From contig CAJXPN010000097.1 of NCBI GenBank assembly GCA_913058025.1, forward strand, positions 1-9,280: a DNA stretch of 9,280 nt, written 5' to 3'. The stretch comes from an uncultured Myxococcales bacterium (GTDB taxonomy: Bacteria > Myxococcota_A > Bradymonadia > Bradymonadales > Bradymonadaceae). The translations under genes and the position numbers were made by a program. This document shows positions 7,064-9,280 of the stretch, piece by piece (positions within the stretch are counted from its first letter, which is position 1; each line of letters begins with the position of its first letter). Under the pieces are notes generated by a model. The model saw only the letters and a list, made by a program, of their open reading frames with translations. It was not told the DNA's origin and searched no databases.

Positions 7064-7565
7064 CGTGATGGTGGGGATCGTGTCGGACACGCACGGTTGG
7101 TTGGACCCGCAGCTGCTGGAGGCGTTCGAGGGCGCCGAGCTGATCCTGCACGCCGGAGACATCGGCGACGAGGAGGTGCTCGAGCAACTCGAGGAGGTCG
7201 CGCCGGTGAAGGCTGTGCGTGGGAACATCGACGGCGGGCCGTTGAGGTTCCTGCCCCTCGACGTGTGCGTGGAGGTCAACGGCCGGACGATCGCGATGCG
7301 TCACATCGCGGGGTCTCCGAAGCGCCCGAACCGGGCGACGCGCGAGCTGATCATGCGCACGAAGGCGGACCTCGTGGTGGTGGGACACAGCCACATCCCG
7401 GTGGTCGCGCGCGTGGCCGACGCGCTCTGGATCAACCCGGGCGCGGCGGGCTTTCAGGGGTTCCACGACCTGAGGTTCGCGGCGAGGCTGCGCGTGGACG
7501 CCGCTGGCGAGATGTCGCTCGAGCGGGTGCACCTCGGGCCGAGGGTGAGGCCCAAGGGTGTGTGA
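7056..7565 (+). CDS. YfcE/MJ0936-type metallophosphoesterase
   Basis: The 169-residue protein belongs to the small calcineurin-like phosphoesterases (YfcE/MJ0936 group), which hydrolyse phosphodiesters with a two-metal centre. The metal-binding motifs are in order: D11 and H13 in SDTHG, D35 in HAGDIG, N57 in RGNID, H83 in MRHIAGSP, H111 and H113 in VVGHSHIP, followed by the conserved INPGAAG loop (126-132). The His83 segment usually reads L.HGH in relatives; here it is RHIAGS, a modest deviation. The physiological substrate is unknown for most of the family. I chose GTG 7056 because of its ribosome binding site. It overlaps the methyltransferase by eight bases. ATG 7068 is the alternative and would leave a four-base gap. 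Probably the last gene of the cluster. Confidence 0.9.
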   Translation: MGDVMVGIVSDTHGWLDPQLLEAFEGAELILHAGDIGDEEVLEQLEEVAPVKAVRGNIDGGPLRFLPLDVCVEVNGRTIAMRHIAGSPKRPNRATRELIMRTKADLVVVGHSHIPVVARVADALWINPGAAGFQGFHDLRFAARLRVDAAGEMSLERVHLGPRVRPKGV

Positions 7566-7751
7566 CGGGTCGTGGACCTGAAGAGGGGATGCCTCACTAC
7601 GCGCTCCAACACGATGGATTGGTCGGGTGGGGGTTGGCGTTGTGTACGTCGTGCATGTCCGGCGTGTGGGGCGAGGAGATGGGCCGCGTGTTCGAGGGCG
7701 TGCGGCAGGGAGGGTCCGCGGTGCGTCGGCTGGGGGATGGCCGCTCGAGCC

Positions 7752-8012
7752 AGGCACGCGCGGATGGCGCAGGCGCGCCAGCTCCTCATCGGATCCGACG
7801 ACACGATCGAGTGGGTGGCCGGCCGCGTGGGGTTCGAGAGCGCCCCCCACTTCCACCGCACGTTTCGGCGCGTGCACGGCTCCTCGCCGGGGGCGTGGCG
7901 CAGGCAACACCGCGAGCGCCTCGTCGAACGCGGCGCGACCGCAGAACAGCCTCCTTTACGTGCGGGCGCGCGTCACACTAAGATGCGGCCAAACGAGCAC
8001 TCGAGAAGCTGA
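7752..8012 (+). pseudogene. Remnant of an AraC-family regulator (second helix-turn-helix only)
   Basis: Residues encoded at 7761-7907 match the second half of the AraC DNA-binding domain: RMAQARQLLIGSDDTIEWV, then AGRVGFESAPHFHRTF, then RRVHGSSPGAWRRQ. Conserved features include the A..LL helix, the GF.S...F.R.F recognition helix and the G.SP..WR end. The same frame is open upstream to 7572, but the residues there do not resemble a first helix-turn-helix. Neither other plus frame supplies one clearly. Only about 190 bases lie between the previous gene's stop and this motif, too few for an effector domain. It is therefore probably a truncated or frameshifted relic. A SoxS-sized protein with a frameshift near 7700-7750 is a less likely alternative. 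Confidence 0.65.
7955..7984 (+). promoter_or_regulatory. Candidate sigma-70-like promoter for the downstream lipoprotein
   Basis: TTTACG (7955-7960) and TAAGAT (7979-7984), spaced by 18 bases, each match 4/6 to the consensus boxes. They would start RNA about 30 bases before the ATG at 8021. This is one of the few A/T-containing stretches here. It lies at the end of the AraC remnant, which fits an independently transcribed gene following a relic. Confidence 0.35.
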
Positions 8013-8020
8013 GGGTACGC

Positions 8021-9157
8021 ATGCGCGGTAGCGGACGTCGACATATGATAGGGATTCACGGGGCGCTCGCTGCGCTCATGGTGTTGAGCGCGTGCGGGCC
8101 GAGCGAGCCGGGGCTCTGCGAGGACACGAGGGAGGGCGCGCTGACGCCCTGGATCGAGAACGAGTGGGAGCCCTACTGCGGCGTGCTCTACGACCACCTC
8201 GAGGAGCCCGGGAACTACTCGCTGCTCGAGCTCACCGAGTTCTTCGCCGAGCACGATCAGCGCCGCGACGACCTGAACATTTCGCTCAAGCGTTACGAGA
8301 AGCCCGAGCAGTGCTTCAGGGCGCCGGCGCAGCAGCTTCGTTACCGGTCGCTGGTCTCGTGCCTGGACAACGCCGAGGCGATGGAGCGCCGCATCTCGGC
8401 GTCCTGGACCGCGCGCAGCCAGCCCTGGATCGACGAGTACGAGGGCCGCGTCAAGCGCCTGCGCCGCAAGGTCAGCGACGCGCGCCTGCTCAGCGACAAG
8501 GTCACCACGAAGCTCGAACAGCGCTACGACTTCATCGGCCCGATGGCGCCCGGCTCTTACGAGAAGCTCGCCGGGATGCTCGTGGACCTGCGCGAAGACA
8601 TGGACTTCATGGACAGGGCCGAGCCCGAGTACAAGTCCTTCCTGAAGGTCTCGGCGGACTCGAGCGACCTCAACGCGCTCGTCGACCGCACGCTCTCCGA
8701 GCGCGTCGAGATCCTGCTGAGCGACCACAAGAAGAACCGGGTCGAGTTCGCCAAGCTCAACTTCGAGGAGAACTTCCTGCGCTACGCGGTCTACTCGGTC
8801 GGGCGCGAATGCCCCACTGCCCCTCGCGCGACCAAGGAGCAGAAGGCCGCGCGCGGCGCGCTCGCGGTCAAGATGGGCGAGCTCGGCACGCCGCGCTCGG
8901 ACATCCACATCACCGAGAAGATCACGCTCTCTGAGAACGAGTCCGGCGACATCAGCCAGACGGCCAGCGGCACCTTCTGCGCCCCGCGCGTCTCCGAGCA
9001 CCAGTTCGACGGCCGCCGCCAGCAGTGCGGCGTCTTCTCGTTCACGATCCAGCGCACCAAGATCTCGGGCGAGCGCCGCTATGGCGACTGGACGATGACC
9101 AAGATCGACGAGTCCGAGTACGACAACGGCGTCGACTGCAAGCTCCTCGACAAGTGA
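8021..9157 (+). CDS. Helical lipoprotein of unknown function
   Basis: The 378-residue product starts at ATG 8021, which has GAGGG five bases upstream. An alternative ATG at 8045 (Met9) has a weaker site. The N-terminus is a lipoprotein signal with positive residues (RGSGRRH) and lipobox LSAC, Cys25. The mature part (about 30-260) is charged and mostly helical in appearance, with Cys at 33, 53, 98 and 114 and an Arg/Lys-rich stretch at 143-150 (RVKRLRRK). The C-terminal part (about 290-378) alternates like beta strands and holds Cys264, 320, 336 and 373, so at least eight mature Cys may form disulphides. I recognise no family or catalytic motif. It is probably anchored in the envelope. Neighbours give no functional clue, as the gene follows an AraC relic and the contig ends soon after. 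Base composition changes within the gene. Confidence 0.85.
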   Translation: MRGSGRRHMIGIHGALAALMVLSACGPSEPGLCEDTREGALTPWIENEWEPYCGVLYDHLEEPGNYSLLELTEFFAEHDQRRDDLNISLKRYEKPEQCFRAPAQQLRYRSLVSCLDNAEAMERRISASWTARSQPWIDEYEGRVKRLRRKVSDARLLSDKVTTKLEQRYDFIGPMAPGSYEKLAGMLVDLREDMDFMDRAEPEYKSFLKVSADSSDLNALVDRTLSERVEILLSDHKKNRVEFAKLNFEENFLRYAVYSVGRECPTAPRATKEQKAARGALAVKMGELGTPRSDIHITEKITLSENESGDISQTASGTFCAPRVSEHQFDGRRQQCGVFSFTIQRTKISGERRYGDWTMTKIDESEYDNGVDCKLLDK

Positions 9158-9161
9158 GCCG

Positions 9162-9176
9162 CGGCGCTCAGCGCCG
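9162..9176 (+). terminator. Short hairpin after the lipoprotein stop, weak terminator candidate
   Basis: CGGCG and CGCCG form a perfect 5-bp stem around the loop CTCAG, starting five bases after the TGA at 9155-9157. No T-run follows, so it lacks the tail of a classical intrinsic terminator. It could be a U-less terminator or an RNA-stabilising 3' hairpin. The remaining bases to 9235 hold nothing I can recognise. Confidence 0.3.
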
Positions 9177-9235
9177 AACCGCCACGAACATCGTCCGACC
9201 ATCCCTCCACACCAACATCCTGACGACGCCGACGC

Positions 9236-9280
9236 CTGTCTCTTATACACATCTGACGCTGCCGACGATCTACTCTGTGT
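9236..9280 (-). other. Illumina Nextera mosaic end and P5/i5 adapter (library artefact)
   Basis: Positions 9236-9254 are the transposase mosaic end CTGTCTCTTATACACATCT. Positions 9255-9268 are the read-1 adapter remainder (GACGCTGCCGACGA), 9269-9276 are TCTACTCT (reverse complement of the i5 index AGAGTAGA), and 9277-9280 begin the P5 arm. Unlike the left end, the mosaic end is complete here, so 9235 is a true tagmentation cut in genomic DNA. This stretch should be trimmed. Confidence 0.98.

Noticed and set aside
5417..7910. Two long minus-strand open frames (620 and 554 residues) opposite ExoIII, the methyltransferase and the phosphoesterase
   Set aside because: They have low-complexity Arg/Pro/His/Ala composition and no motifs, while the plus strand carries three recognisable enzymes with ribosome binding sites.
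7973..9250. 425-residue minus-strand open frame beginning MYKRQ
   Set aside because: Its start codon lies in the Nextera mosaic end and it is antisense to a lipoprotein gene with a ribosome binding site and lipobox. It is an adapter artefact in GC-rich antisense sequence.

Overview
The window is a 9.28 kb piece of high-GC bacterial chromosome (about 65-80 % G+C in the 60-base rows I counted). Its ends are Illumina Nextera library sequence, not biology: the left end carries the P7/i7 adapter and the right end the transposase mosaic end plus the i5 adapter. The protein repertoire points to Myxococcota. It includes a MYXO-CTERM surface-sorting tail, a von Willebrand A protein with a MopE-type CNGLDDNCNG motif, three probable lipoproteins, one with an Asn/Ser/Thr-rich linker, and strong GC-ending codon bias. 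I cannot place it below phylum level.

Layout. Positions 1-51 are adapter. Positions 53-1816 (minus) hold the 5' 588 codons of a secreted, Cys-rich VWA/MopE-motif protein, cut off by the adapter. Positions 1960-3174 (minus) encode a lipoprotein with a 9-residue tandem-repeat linker and two beta-sandwich-like halves. A 263-base divergent intergenic region follows. Then comes a tightly packed plus-strand cluster: a PGRP-type zinc amidase (3438-5642), exodeoxyribonuclease III (5639-6421), a TPMT-type methyltransferase (6437-7063) and a YfcE-type metallophosphoesterase (7056-7565). Its members overlap by 4 or 8 bases or lie 15 bases apart, so they are probably one operon. Positions 7566-8012 hold no intact gene, only a remnant of the second helix-turn-helix of an AraC-family regulator. 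Positions 8021-9157 (plus) encode an unrecognised helical lipoprotein. A short hairpin and the right adapter close the window.

How the genes fit together. The outer genes are envelope or surface proteins, and the amidase presumably cleaves peptidoglycan (self or prey) at the cell surface. The three enzymes translated with it (DNA repair nuclease, SAM methyltransferase, phosphoesterase) have no evident shared pathway, so this looks like a housekeeping cluster rather than a dedicated system. I see no CRISPR array, tRNA, rRNA, insertion sequence or recognisable defence system. The points most worth checking are the adapter-bounded ends, the amidase carrying both a lipobox and a MYXO-CTERM tail, the dense NNS/NNT repeat, the AraC remnant, and a change of GC skew inside the last gene.
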